This document shows, piece by piece, positions 1-9,628 of a DNA stretch of 64,000 nt. The position numbers and the translations under genes are program-made. A model generated the notes under the pieces. That model saw nothing but the letters and a program-made list of their open reading frames with translations. It had not been told where the DNA came from and searched no databases. Source of the stretch: Isoetes taiwanensis (taxonomy: Eukaryota; Streptophyta; Lycopodiopsida; Isoetales; Isoetaceae). Each line of letters starts with the position of its first letter. Within the stretch, counting starts at the first letter, position 1. The stretch lies in NCBI GenBank assembly GCA_021234155.1, contig JAJEKV010000017.1:12031525-12095524 (forward strand). Direction: 5' to 3'.

Positions 1-587
1 TTTGAAAAATCCAAAAAACTCCACTCACAACTCGAGTTAGAAATTTTTGCATTCTGTTTTGACTGTTCTTGACTGTATTTTGCCAAATCTAGCCACAAAA
101 AATACTTTTGCCTATCCAAATGGAAATCTGACCACTTGCCTATATTCCTCATCATCATTACAGCATATTTGCTTTGGAAATTCTCAAAAATTCGTTTGGC
201 AACTCCAAAATCCCAATCTCTGATCACTGTTTTCAGATTTGACTTCTATTGACCAAATTTTGACTGCACTTTGAGCTCGAATAACTCACAAATTAAGTTC
301 CTGACTTGGTCAGAGGCTTTACTGTTGGTTACCTGCAACTTTTTTGACCAAGTCCACAGTGATTGACTCAAAAAATCGATCTGCATATCAACACCACAGC
401 TGTTTTGGCAAAGGTGTCAATTTCTGGAAATGGGAAAGATATAAAACTTCAAATTTTTGAACTTGTCTTTGAAATTATCTTGCATAGATTGATCACCTTA
501 AGTGATCTGGAGGTTCTAACCCCAATTTGAGTGAAAACTCAAATTGGTTCCTTGTGGTTGACCTTTAAGCCAGGTTTAGGGTCAACA
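1..587 (+). mobile_element. Element A, 5' LTR (3' part only)
   Basis: This is the end of a long terminal repeat that begins before the window. It closes with GGGTCAACA at 587 and is followed by a 3-nt spacer and a tRNA primer site. It matches 25243-25825 with about four substitutions and one 10-bp indel, so the LTR at 23960-25825 is its likely 3' partner. The near identity suggests a fairly young insertion. The U5 part holds two hairpins, annotated separately. Confidence 0.9.
491..547 (+). promoter_or_regulatory. U5 hairpin, primer-site mimic and second hairpin
   Basis: GATCACCTTAAGTGATC (491-507) forms a 6-bp stem with a CTTAA loop. It is followed without a gap by TGGAGGTTCTA (508-518), identical to the first 11 nt of the primer site at 591. 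A second stem pairs CCAATTTGAG (522-531) with CTCAAATTGG (538-547). The same arrangement occurs in the LTRs of C, E, F and G, with compensatory or wobble changes. The structure is seen in the sequence; a role in priming or packaging is inference. Confidence 0.7.
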
Positions 588-590
588 TTT

Positions 591-608
591 TGGAGGTTCT
601 ACCGAGAT
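591..608 (+). other. Primer binding site, tRNA-Gln type (element A)
   Basis: TGGAGGTTCTACCGAGAT starts 3 nt after the LTR end. Its complement ends in CCA and fits the 3' end of tRNA-Gln (acceptor strand GGTTCTA, U discriminator). Matching to tRNA-Gln is from memory of plant tRNA sequences. All other elements here with a visible primer site use the same tRNA. Confidence 0.8.
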
Positions 609-629
609 TTCTACCTGGATTGAGAACTC

Positions 630-1106
630 ATGGCTCCAAAGCAGAAATTTCCAGCAGAGCAGGAACCAATATCAATGGAAGACCATGATACTTCAGAACC
701 CTGCAGAGATAGATCTCTTCCCCCAAGTTTTTCAACTGGATTACTTCAAGGTTTACCTTACCAGCTTGAATTAAATGTGCCTACTCCATTGCCTACTTTT
801 GATTCCTGTATGAGTGCTAATACTTTCCTAAGAATTTTTGAAGATTACTACAGGGATTATGGCTTCAAGAAAGGGTGCAAGTTCTCACAATTTGAAAAGT
901 CTTTTAAAGAGGAGAGTGAAGCTGGTGCTTGGCTGACTTATGAAAAGCTTATGGGAACCACTTCTTGGGATGATCTTGTTACTAAGTTTTTAGACAGATT
1001 TGGAAAGCTTGCTGCTCCTAAGGATCTTGTTAATGAATTGCAAAATTTTTCCATTTATGCAGGTGAAAGTGTTAGTCAAGATAAGGAAAGATTCAAACCT
1101 TCATGA
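630..1106 (+). pseudogene. gag: Element A Gag, N-terminal part, truncated by frameshift
   Basis: This encodes the start of Gag, the capsid-like protein that packages the element RNA. Translation starts at the ATG 22 nt after the primer site, giving MAPKQKFPAE as in E, F and G. The retrotransposon gag domain core is visible (AWLTYEKLMG, then SWDDLVTKFLDRFG around residues 100-125). A one-base loss near 1094 relative to element G (TTCAGTACC to TTCAAACC) brings in the stop at 1104-1106 after 158 codons. The protein continues in other frames downstream. This copy cannot make full Gag. Confidence 0.9.
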
Positions 1107-2161
1107 GTAGATGTCGAAATGCCAAGTTACCGCCCCCCACGCTTTTTTGGTATCCTCTTTTTTATCAAAGGCCTATCTTCTAGACCAGAAATTCATAGAA
1201 AGCTTATCAAGATACAAGCTGCGAGAAGGTTTTGACTCCATCTACAAAGTTTTTGCCAAGACTACTTGAATTGACCAAAATGCTCTCTATCCTACCGTAA
1301 AAAAACATCATAGCTTTCAAAGATGACCCCTTTTACCCCGATGCCACCGATGGCCCTTATGAACGCCACCACTGTTCCTATCTATGCCGTGCATAAAGAA
1401 AAGAAAAAGACCAAAGAGGAAGAGGCTGATTCTCAAATCTCGAGGTCAAAGCCGACTTGACAAAGGTAATCGAGGCTTTTTAGCGTAAGTAACTAAGCAA
1501 CTTGTGGAGCTCAAAGCAAGCGTAATGGTGTAAACTTATCCCCGAGTGTATTCATTGTAACAGAACTTCACATCCAGCTAATATTTGTTATTGGCAAATA
1601 TGTCCTAAATGTAAAAAGAAAGGTCATTTTGGTAGGGAGTGTCCAGTCTGTGCTTTTTGCAAAGAAATTGGCCATACTGATCTTACAGGAAAGAGAGAAG
1701 AAATCTGAGGCAACTCCTCATGTGAGGTTTGCTGAACCTACTAGTTCTATAAGATTTGTGCAGGCTACAGAGATGCCAAAAACTGAGGAAGTAATGGTGG
1801 TACAAACCAGAAGCATGGACGAGATCCATAGACCTGCTTAGCCTAATAAGTTTGTTCCAGAGCAATCCAGAAAATCAACATTATCATTACCTCCTATTTC
1901 TCCTCAAGAAATAGCTCCACCTCCTCAACAAAAGTATGGTAAGAAAGATCAAGATCTGGATGAGTTGGATGTTTTACTGAAAAATTCCAAAGTAAGTGTG
2001 GATTTATTTACCTTATTAAAAATTGCCCCTGGTTATAGGAAAAAGTTATTACAACAAACTACTTTTAGCGAGGCAGTGGCTTGTGTAGGTGTTGCAAATG
2101 CTACTAATCTTATTTTAGCTCAAAATGAAGAAGACCCAGGTGCATTTATGTGTTCAGCCAC
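1107..2161 (+). pseudogene. gag: Element A Gag C-terminus, zinc knuckles and protease leader (decayed)
   Basis: Homology to G (53940-55050) continues through this stretch but the frame changes repeatedly. Between about 1100 and 1560 there are many small changes, mostly at CAG/CTG sites. Two CCHC knuckles are readable at 1546-1640. The third loses its last Cys to a deletion of about 36 bp near 1687. From 1965 an open frame encodes the linker before the protease (MDVLLKNSKVSVDLF) and reaches GAFMCSAT, where element B interrupts it. Coding resumes after B at 9624. Confidence 0.85.
2157..2161 (+). repeat. Target site duplication of B, left copy (GCCAC)
   Basis: GCCAC lies directly before the first LTR of B and again directly after the last one. 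Joining the flanks through one copy restores the element A reading frame (SATLGGYSF, as in G). This shows that the whole multi-LTR array behaves as one insertion. Confidence 0.85.
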
Positions 2162-2422
2162 TATTGACCCGATTTTTGGCAAAACCGGGGTCAACATAGA
2201 AGAACACTATCAAGGTCTAAAAGGGGGGTGAAGATCAAGGGTCCAGATTCATTTGTGCTTGTTGTTAGAATCCAAGGGCCTATATTAAGTTGTGTTAGTT
2301 GTTAAACAAAAAGACAAATTTGGTTATGGAGAAGAAGAAGACAAAAAACAAAGGATTGATGAGGTGTAAAAAAAGAGTTCCAAGATGATGACACATGGAC
2401 GGCCAAGATTTGTTCAAAAAAT

Positions 2423-2430
2423 TATAAATA
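2423..2430 (+). promoter_or_regulatory. TATA box of B LTR 1
   Basis: TATAAATA sits in AAAATTATAAATATCTTGAG, about 260 nt into the LTR, with the sense orientation. The same sequence recurs in LTRs 2 to 4 (for example 4696-4703). It likely sets the U3/R border about 30 nt downstream. Confidence 0.6.
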
Positions 2431-2571
2431 TCTTGAGGGGACTTGTTCTCCTCCTCTTGGGCTCTAGAATCTCACATGGAGCAAGGGTAGTGGCAGCCCT
2501 GGGAAGATGGTGTCAGAGACCTCTTCCCCCATGCAAGATATCTTGAAGCATTGTTTTGTATTACCTTCTTG

Positions 2572-2577
2572 AATAAA
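2572..2577 (+). terminator. Poly(A) signal in B LTR 1
   Basis: AATAAA lies about 145 nt after the TATA box and before a long T-rich stretch, a usual R-region layout. It is conserved in the other three B LTRs. Confidence 0.5.
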
Positions 2578-3414
2578 GTGGTGCACCCTTTTTTTATCTT
2601 CCACATCTTTTCCATTTTTTCCATATTTCTACATTTTCTTCCACATTTCCTTTATCAAATTTTCATTACCAAATTTTCGTCCCATTTTTCCTTCAATTTT
2701 TTTTTTTTTTCTTGTTCTTGGTTCTTTTGCCTTGCAGCAGCACTGTTTGATCCCATGTTTGCCTTTGAAGGTCGATGATGAGGATGTGGGGAAATCCGTC
2801 ATCATCATGGAGGTTCTACCGAGATCCTAATTTTCCCCTGGATCAAGTTTTGGTGCTGCTGTAATTTTCTCCATCATTCATTCTTGCCATATCTTAAACT
2901 TTCCTTCGCTCTTTCCCTGCCATCTTTTTCATACCCAGCTTTCATACCCAGCTTCGTACTTTGCTGTACCATTCCTAATGCTTGCTGTGAAAAATGACAG
3001 TATGCCAAAAGAGACAAGCTTGAAGGTCTTTTTCTACACAGGTTGCTGATTCTAAAAGTGTTGGTTTTGTCACATTACCAGGGCATCTCGAGAGAGAAAG
3101 AATGACAAATCAAGAAGGATTGATGCTGCTTATGATTATTTCGGGAGAGCCAGCAAAACGCCAGCCCTCCAATGCTATAAAATCATGCCTTGTGCCCTGC
3201 TTTTGCCCTGTGCTGTGCTGCATACTTTGCCTTGTTTCTCTGTTGATTCTCTGCCTGCAAGGAAAGCCATAGCCAAGCATGCCAAGAAGAAAAAGATCCT
3301 CTGCTCTCTACTCCGTGCTCTGTGGAAGGCGCTGCTTAAGCTTGCTGCCGAACCTGCAAGAGAATGAGGAGAGAAGAGGAGGTAAGATCAAGAAGCCGCC
3401 ATTCCGCCTGCCAT

Positions 3415-3482
3415 AGCTATGCTTCCGAATCTGCAGAAAAGAGCAAAAAGCTATGCTGCCGAATTTGCAGAAAAGAGCAAAA
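3415..3482 (+). repeat. 34-bp tandem repeat (two copies) in B
   Basis: Two units starting AGCTATGCT and ending GCAGAAAAGAGCAAAA lie head to tail. The pair is also present in internal domain 2. In domain 3 both units are eroded at their CTG/CAG sites. Confidence 0.75.
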
Positions 3483-4393
3483 AGAGAACAAGAAGTGAAG
3501 AAAGATCTGCCATAGCCATCGCCTTCGCTGCCATTGTTGCCTCCAGATTTCGCCTCCTTGCTTGTGCTCCAGCGCCACCTACAGAAAAGATGAGAAGGGA
3601 AGGATTCAGAAGAAATGAAACAGAAGGAAGCTCTGCCGCCATGTCTTTCTGCTATCCACGTCCCAAAAAAGTAAAAGTTTTTTCCCTTTTTTTCCACGTT
3701 CTATTTTTGCTTGCTTTTTGCCACTCATTTCATTTTCCCATTCTTGCTCCCACTCTTGCCATATTTGCTAATTTTTTTCCCACGCTTATCTTAATTGGCC
3801 TCATGATATTATGATATTTTTTGAACAACTTTTTTTTCTCTTGCCTTTGTGCCCACTCGTTATTTTCACCACTTACCACGTTTTGAAAAAGTTCATCTTT
3901 ACCTTATCTCATCTTTTTACCACTTCTTGTTATGCCTTGGCCATACCTTGCACACATTAGTGCCTTTATTGCACCTTCACATATCTTATCTTGCCACTTC
4001 TTTATTGTGAAAAAAAATTATCATTTGCCTTCTTGCACACCTTCTTGGACACTTTGGCTAGCAACGCGACATCTTTTTGTTTGTGCGACTCTATCTCACC
4101 ATCCCCAATATCTTGATGACATAGCCCCTTTGCATTTTTAAGCCCTACCCCAAGGCCACATGCTACCATAAGTTTTTCAAAATCCTTCCTATGGCACATA
4201 AGTCACACTTTGGTGTTGGAGTACACCTAAAAAAACTCCAAAATATTATCTTTTTTAATAGGTTTGGAGGGTCCGTTAAAACCCCCATTTTCTTTAATAG
4301 CTTTGGTGGGACCCGTAAAACCCCCAGTTAGCTCTTCTTTGTGCCAAAGAAGACTAACTTATTGTACTTAAATGTGAAAAATTGTTGAAGTTG

Positions 4394-4414
4394 GTGGCCG
4401 AGGGGACCGGCCAC
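4394..4414 (+). promoter_or_regulatory. Purine-loop hairpin before B LTR 2 (candidate plus-strand primer region)
   Basis: The stem pairs GTGGCCG with CGGCCAC around the loop AGGGGAC. It ends 20 nt before the LTR, not directly next to it as a usual polypurine tract does. The same loop is found in A, C, E, F and K on a GGCTG/CAGCC stem. Identical copies precede LTR 3 (about 6666-6686) and LTR 4 (about 8945-8965). Function is inferred from position. Confidence 0.6.
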
Positions 4415-4434
4415 ATCTTTTTGTTTGTGCGTGA

Positions 4435-5077
4435 TGTTGACCCGATTTTTGGCAAAATCGGGGTCAACATAGAAGAACACTATCAAGGTCTAAAAGGGGG
4501 GTGAAGATCAAGGGTCCAGATTCATTTGTGCTTGTTGTTAGAATCCAAGGGCCTATATTAAGTTGTGTTAGTTGTTAAACAAAAAGACAAATTTGGTTAT
4601 GGAGAAGAAGAAGACAAAAAACAAAGGATTGATGAGGTGTAAAAAAAGAGTGCCAAGATGATGACACATGGACGGCCAAGATTTGTTCAAAAAATTATAA
4701 ATATCTTGAGGGGACTTGTTCTCCTCCTCTTGGGCTCTAGAATCTCACATGGAGCAAGGGTAGTGGCAGCCCTGGGAAGATGGTGTCAGAGACCTCTTCC
4801 CCCATGCAAGATATCTTGAAGCATTGTTTTGTATTACCTTCTTGAATAAAGTGGTGCACCCTTTTTTTATCTTCCACATCTTTTCCATTTTTTCCATATT
4901 TCTACATTTTCTTCCACATTTCCTTTATCAAATTTTCATTACCAAATTTTCGTCCCATTTTTCCTTCAATTTTTTTTTTTTTTCTTGTTCTTGGTTCTTT
5001 TGCCTTGCAGCAGCACTGTTTGATCCCATGTTTGCCTTTGAAGGTCGATGATGAGGATGTGGGGAAATCCGTCATCA
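4435..5077 (+). repeat. B LTR 2
   Basis: It runs from TGTTGACCCG to GTCATCA and is near identical to LTR 1 apart from its 5' edge. The TATA box is at 4696-4703. It serves as 3' LTR of domain 1 and 5' LTR of domain 2. Confidence 0.9.
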
Positions 5078-6706
5078 TCATGGAGGTTCTACCGAGATCC
5101 TAATTTTCCTCGGGATCAAGTTTTGGTGCTGCTGTAATTTTCTCCATCATTCATTCTTGCCATATCTTAAACTTTCCTTCTCTCTTTCCCTGCCATCTTT
5201 TTCATACCCAGCTTTCATACCCATCTTCGTACTTTGCTGTACCATTCCTAATGCTTGCTGTGAAAAATGACAGTATGCCAAAAGAGACAAGCTTGAAGGT
5301 CTTTTTCTACACAGGTTGCTGATTCTAAAAGTGTTGGTTTTGTCACATTACCAGGGCATCTCGAGAGAGAAAGAATGACAAATCAAGAAGGATTGATGCT
5401 GCTTATGATTATTTCGGGAGAGCCAGCAAAACGCCAGCCCTCCAATGCTATAAAATCATGCCTTGTGCCCTGCTTTTGCCCTATGCTGTGCTGCATACTT
5501 TGCCTTGTTTCTCTGTTGATTCTCTGCCTGCAAGGAAAGCCATAGCCAAGCATGCCAAGAAGAAAAAGATCCTCTGCTCTCTACTCCGTGCTCTGTGGAA
5601 GGCGCCGCTTAAGCTTGCTGCCGAACCTGCAAGAGAATGAGGAGAGAAGAGGAGGTAAGATCAAGAAGCCGCCATTCCGCCTGCCATAGCTATGCTTCCG
5701 AATCTGCAGAAAAGAGCAAAAAGCTATGCTGCCGAATCTGCAGAAAAGAGCAAAAAGAGAACAAGAAGTGAAGAAAGATCTGCCATAGCCATCGCCTTCG
5801 CTGCCATTGTTGCCTCCAGATTTTGCCTCCTTGCTTGTGCTCCAGCGCCACCTACAGAAAAGATGAGAAGGGAAGGATTCAGAAGAAATGAAACAGAAGG
5901 AAGCTCTGCCGCCATGTCTTTCTGCTATCCACGTCCCAGAAAAGTAAAAGTTTTTTCCCTTTTTTTCCACGTTCTATTTTTGCTTGCTTTTTGCCACTCA
6001 TTTCATTTTCCCATTCTTGCTCCCACTCTTGCCATATTTGCTAATTTTTTTCCCACGCTTATCTTAATTGGCCTCATGATATTATAATATTTTTTGAACA
6101 ACTTTTTTTCTCTTGCCTTTGTGCCCACTCGTTATTTTCACCACTTACCACGTTTTGAAAAAGTTCATCTTTACCTTATCTCATCTTTTTACCACTTCTT
6201 GTTATGCCTTGGCCATACCTTGCACACATTAGTGCCTTTATTGCACCTTCACATATCTTATCTTGCCACTTCTTTATTGTGAAAAAAAATTATCATTTGC
6301 CTTCTTGCACACCTTCTTGGACACTTTGGCTAGCAACGCGACATCTTTTTGTTTGTGCGACTCTATCTCACCATCCCCAATATCTTGATGACATAGCCCC
6401 TTTGCATTTTTAAGCCCTACCCCAAGGCCACATGCTACCATAAGTTTTTCAAAATCCTTCCTATGGCACATAAGTCACACTTTGGTGTTGGAGTACACCT
6501 AAAAAAACTCCAAAATATTATCTTTTTTAATAGGTTTGGAGGGTCCGTTAAAACCCCCATTTTCTTTAATAGCTTTGGTGGGACCCGTAAAACCCCCAGT
6601 TAGCTCTTCTTTGTGCCAAAGAAGACTAACTTATTGTACTTAAATGTGAAAAATTGTTGAAGTTGGTGGCCGAGGGGACCGGCCACATCTTTTTGTTTGT
6701 GCGTGA
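5078..6706 (+). mobile_element. B internal domain 2 (non-coding)
   Basis: The primer site is at 5081-5098. Only scattered single-base differences separate it from domain 1 (for example GCCCTGTG to GCCCTATG near 5480). The 34-bp tandem repeat and the terminal hairpin are kept. No coding capacity was recognised. Confidence 0.85.
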
Positions 6707-7356
6707 TGTTGACCCGATTTTTGGCAAAATCGGGGTCAACATAGAAGAACACTATCAAGGTCTAAAAGGGGGGTGAAGATCAAGGGTCCAGATTCATTTG
6801 TGCTTGTTGTTAGAATCCAAGGGCCTATATTAAGTTGTGTTAGTTGTTAAACAAAAAGACAAATTTGGTTATGGAGAAGAAGAAGACAAAAAACAAAGGA
6901 TTGATGAGGTGTAAAAAAAGAGTGCCAAGATGATGACACATGGACGGCCAAGATTTGTTCAAAAAATTATAAATATCTTGAGGGGACTTGTTCTCCTCCT
7001 CTTGGGCTCTAGAATCTCACATGGAGCAAGGGTAGTGGCAGCCCTGGGAAGATGGTGTCAGAGACCTCTTCCCCCATGCAAGATATCTTGAAGCATTGTT
7101 TTGTATTACCTTCTTGAATAAAGTGGTGCACCCTTTTTTTATCTTCCACATCTTTTCCATTTTTTCCATATTTCTACATTTTCTTCCACATTTCCTTTAT
7201 CAAATTTTCATTACCAAATTTTCGTCCCATTTTTCCTTCAATTTTTTTTTTTTTTTTTTTTTCTTGTTCTTGGTTCTTTTGCCTTGCAGCAGCACTGTTT
7301 GATCCCATGTTTGCCTTTGAAGGTCGATGATGAGGATGTGGGGAAATCCGTCATCA
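6707..7356 (+). repeat. B LTR 3
   Basis: It has the same termini as LTR 2. It is 650 bp because its T tract near 7243-7262 is the longest of the four. Confidence 0.9.
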
Positions 7357-8985
7357 TCATGGAGGTTCTACCGAGATCCTAATTTTCCCCTGGATCAAGT
7401 TTTGGTGCTGCTGTAATTTTCTCCATCATTCATTCTTGCCATATCTTAAACTTTCCTTCGCTCTTTCCCTGCCATCTTTTTCATACCCAGCTTTCATACC
7501 CAAATTTTTTTTCTTTGTACCATTCCTAATGCTTGCCGTGAAAAATGACAAGATGCCAAAAGAGACAAGCTTGAAGGTCTTTTTTCTACACAAAGTTCTT
7601 GATTCTAAAAGTGTTGGTTTTGTCACATTACCGGGCATCTCGAGAGAGAAAGAATGACAAATCAAGAAGGATTGATGTCGCTTTGCTGATTATTTCGGAG
7701 AGCCAAAGAAAAACGCCACCCTCCAATGCTATAAAATCATGCCTTGTGCCCCGCTTTTGCCCCCGTTTGTCAGGCCGCATACTTTGCCTTGTTTCTCTGT
7801 TGATTCTCTGCCTGCAAGGAAAGCCATAGCCAAGCATGCCAAGAAGAAAAAGATCCTCTGCTCTCTACTCCGTGCTCGTGGAAGGCGCCGCTTAAGCTTG
7901 CCCGAACCCGCAAGAGAATGAGGAGAGAAGAGGAGGTAAGATCAAGAAGCCGCCATTCCCGCCCATAGCTATGCTTCGAATCTGCAAAAGAGCAAAAGCT
8001 ATCTTTCACCGAATTTGCGAAAAAGAGCAAAAAGAGAACAAGAAGTGAAGAAAGATCTCGCCATAGCCATCGCCACGCCATTGTTGCCTCCAGATTTCGC
8101 CTCCTTGCTTGTGCTCCAAAGCCACCACCTGAAAAAGATGAGAAGGGAAGGATTCGGAAGAAATGAAACGGAAGGAAGCTCTGCGCCATGTCTTTTCTTT
8201 CTATCCACGCCCCAAAAAAAAAGTAAAAGTTTTTTCCCTTTTTTTCCACGTTCTATTTTTGCTTGCTTTTTGCCACTCATTTCATTTTCCCATTCTTGCT
8301 CCCACTCTTGCCATATTTGCTAATTTTTTTCCCACGCTTATCTTAATTGGCCTCATGATATTATAATATTTTTTGAACAACTTTTTTTCTCTTGCCTTTG
8401 TGCCCACTCGTTATTTTCACCACTTACCACGTTTTGAAAAAGTTCATCTTTACCTTATCTCATCTTTTTACCACTTCTTGTTATGCCTTGGCCATACCTT
8501 GCACACATTAGTGCCTTTATTGCACCTTCACATATCTTATCTTGCCACTTCTTTATTGTGAAAAAAAATTATCATTTGCCTTCTTGCACACCTTCTTGGA
8601 CACTTTGGCTAGCAACGCGACATCTTTTTGTTTGTGCGACTCTATCTCACCATCCCCAATATCTTGATGACATAGCCCCTTTGCATTTTTAAGCCCTACC
8701 CCAAGGCCACATGCTACCATAAGTTTTTCAAAATCCTTCCTATGGCACATAAGTCACACTTTGGTGTTGGAGTACACCTAAAAAAACTCCAAAATATTAT
8801 CTTTTTTAATAGGTTTGGAGGGTCCGTTAAAACCCCCATTTTCTTTAATAGCTTTGGTGGGACCCGTAAAACCCCCAGTTAGCTCTTCTTTGTGCCAAAG
8901 AAGACTAACTTATTGTACTTAAATGTGAAAAATTGTTGAAGTTGGTGGCCGAGGGGACCGGCCACATCTTTTTGTTTGTGCGTGA
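7357..8985 (+). mobile_element. B internal domain 3 (non-coding, altered at CAG/CTG sites)
   Basis: The primer site is at 7360-7377. From about 7500 to 8220 it differs from domains 1 and 2 much more than they differ from each other, and nearly every difference falls on a CAG or CTG (for example CTGCCGAACCTGC becomes CCCGAACCCGC). Outside that tract it is again near identical. The terminal hairpin is intact. Confidence 0.85.
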
Positions 8986-9623
8986 TGTTGACCCGATTTT
9001 TGGCAAAATCGGGGTCAACATAGAAGAACACTATCAAGGTCTAAAAGGGGGGTGAAGATCAAGGGTCCAGATTCATTTGTGCTTGTTGTTAGAATCCAAG
9101 GGCCTATATTAAGTTGTGTTAGTTGTTAAACAAAAAGACAAATTTGGTTATGGAGAAGAAGAAGACAAAAAACAAAGGATTGATGAGGTGTAAAAAAAGA
9201 GTGCCAAGATGATGACACATGGACGGCCAAGATTTGTTCAAAAAATTATAAATATCTTGAGGGGACTTGTTCTCCTCCTCTTGGGCTCTAGAATCTCACA
9301 TGGAGCAAGGGTAGTGGCAGCCCTGGGAAGATGGTGTCAGAGACCTCTTCCCCCATGCAAGATATCTTGAAGCATTGTTTTGTATTACCTTCTTGAATAA
9401 AGTGGTGCACCCCTTTTTTATCTTCCACATCTTTTCCATTTTTTCCATATTTCTACATTTTCTTCCACATTTCCTTTATCAAATTTTCATTACCAAATTT
9501 TCGTCCCATTTTTCCTTCATTTTTTTTTTCTTGTTCTTGGTTCTTTTGCCTTGCAGCAGCACTGTTTGATCCCATGTTTGCCTTTGAAGGTCGATGATGA
9601 GGATGTGGGAAAATCCGTCATCA
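8986..9623 (+). repeat. B LTR 4
   Basis: This last LTR starts TGTTGACCCG and ends GTCATCA next to the GCCAC duplication. Its T tract is the shortest of the four, and its last 40 nt carry a private change (GTGGGAAAATCC). Confidence 0.9.
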
Positions 9624-9628
9624 GCCAC
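9624..9628 (+). repeat. Target site duplication of B, right copy (GCCAC)
   Basis: This copy matches 2157-2161. The protease frame of element A continues from here. Confidence 0.85.

Larger units (their letters stand above)
2162..2804 (+). repeat. B LTR 1
   Basis: It runs from TATTGACCCG to CCGTCATCA. The other B LTRs start TGTTGACCCG, so the terminal TG has mutated to TA at this outer edge. The first 35 nt form an inverted repeat (TGTTGACCCGATTTT against AAAATCGGGGTCAACA in the inner copies). It has a TATA box and an AATAAA signal, annotated next, and a poly-T tract near 2699-2710 whose length differs in each LTR copy. Confidence 0.9.
2805..4434 (+). mobile_element. B internal domain 1 (non-coding)
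   Basis: A 3-nt spacer (TCA) is followed by the primer site at 2808-2825. The rest has no recognisable retroelement protein. Short open frames of 60-131 codons exist on both strands, but they overlap each other and have no known motifs. A 34-bp tandem repeat lies at 3415-3482 and a repeat of about 38 bp near 4257-4332 (GGTCCGTTAAAACCCCC and GGACCCGTAAAACCCCC). The string ACATCTTTTTGTTTGTGCG occurs near 4069 and again beside the next LTR. Confidence 0.8.
2162..9623 (+). mobile_element. Element B: non-autonomous LTR retrotransposon array (4 LTRs, 3 internal domains)
   Basis: The order is LTR (643 bp), internal (1630), LTR (643), internal (1629), LTR (650), internal (1629), LTR (638), all in the same direction with a period of about 2.27 kb. 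Each internal domain begins with the tRNA-Gln primer site and ends with a purine-loop hairpin before the next LTR. No gag, protease, RT, RNase H or integrase homology is present, so it must move with proteins made elsewhere. Its primer site and hairpin loop match the autonomous elements here. The tandem form most likely arose by unequal LTR-LTR recombination. Confidence 0.9.

Noticed and set aside
591-608. A tRNA gene
   Set aside because: Only the complement of the last 18 nt of a tRNA is present, as expected for a primer site.
3185-3814. Open frames of 60-131 codons on both strands in each unit of B
   Set aside because: They overlap each other in opposite frames, have no recognised motif, and break in unit 3 without sign of selection. 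They recur only because the units are copies.
2162-9623. Regular 2.27-kb repeats as satellite DNA
   Set aside because: Each unit has TG/CA-type LTR ends, a primer site and a target duplication, so it is an LTR element array and not a satellite.
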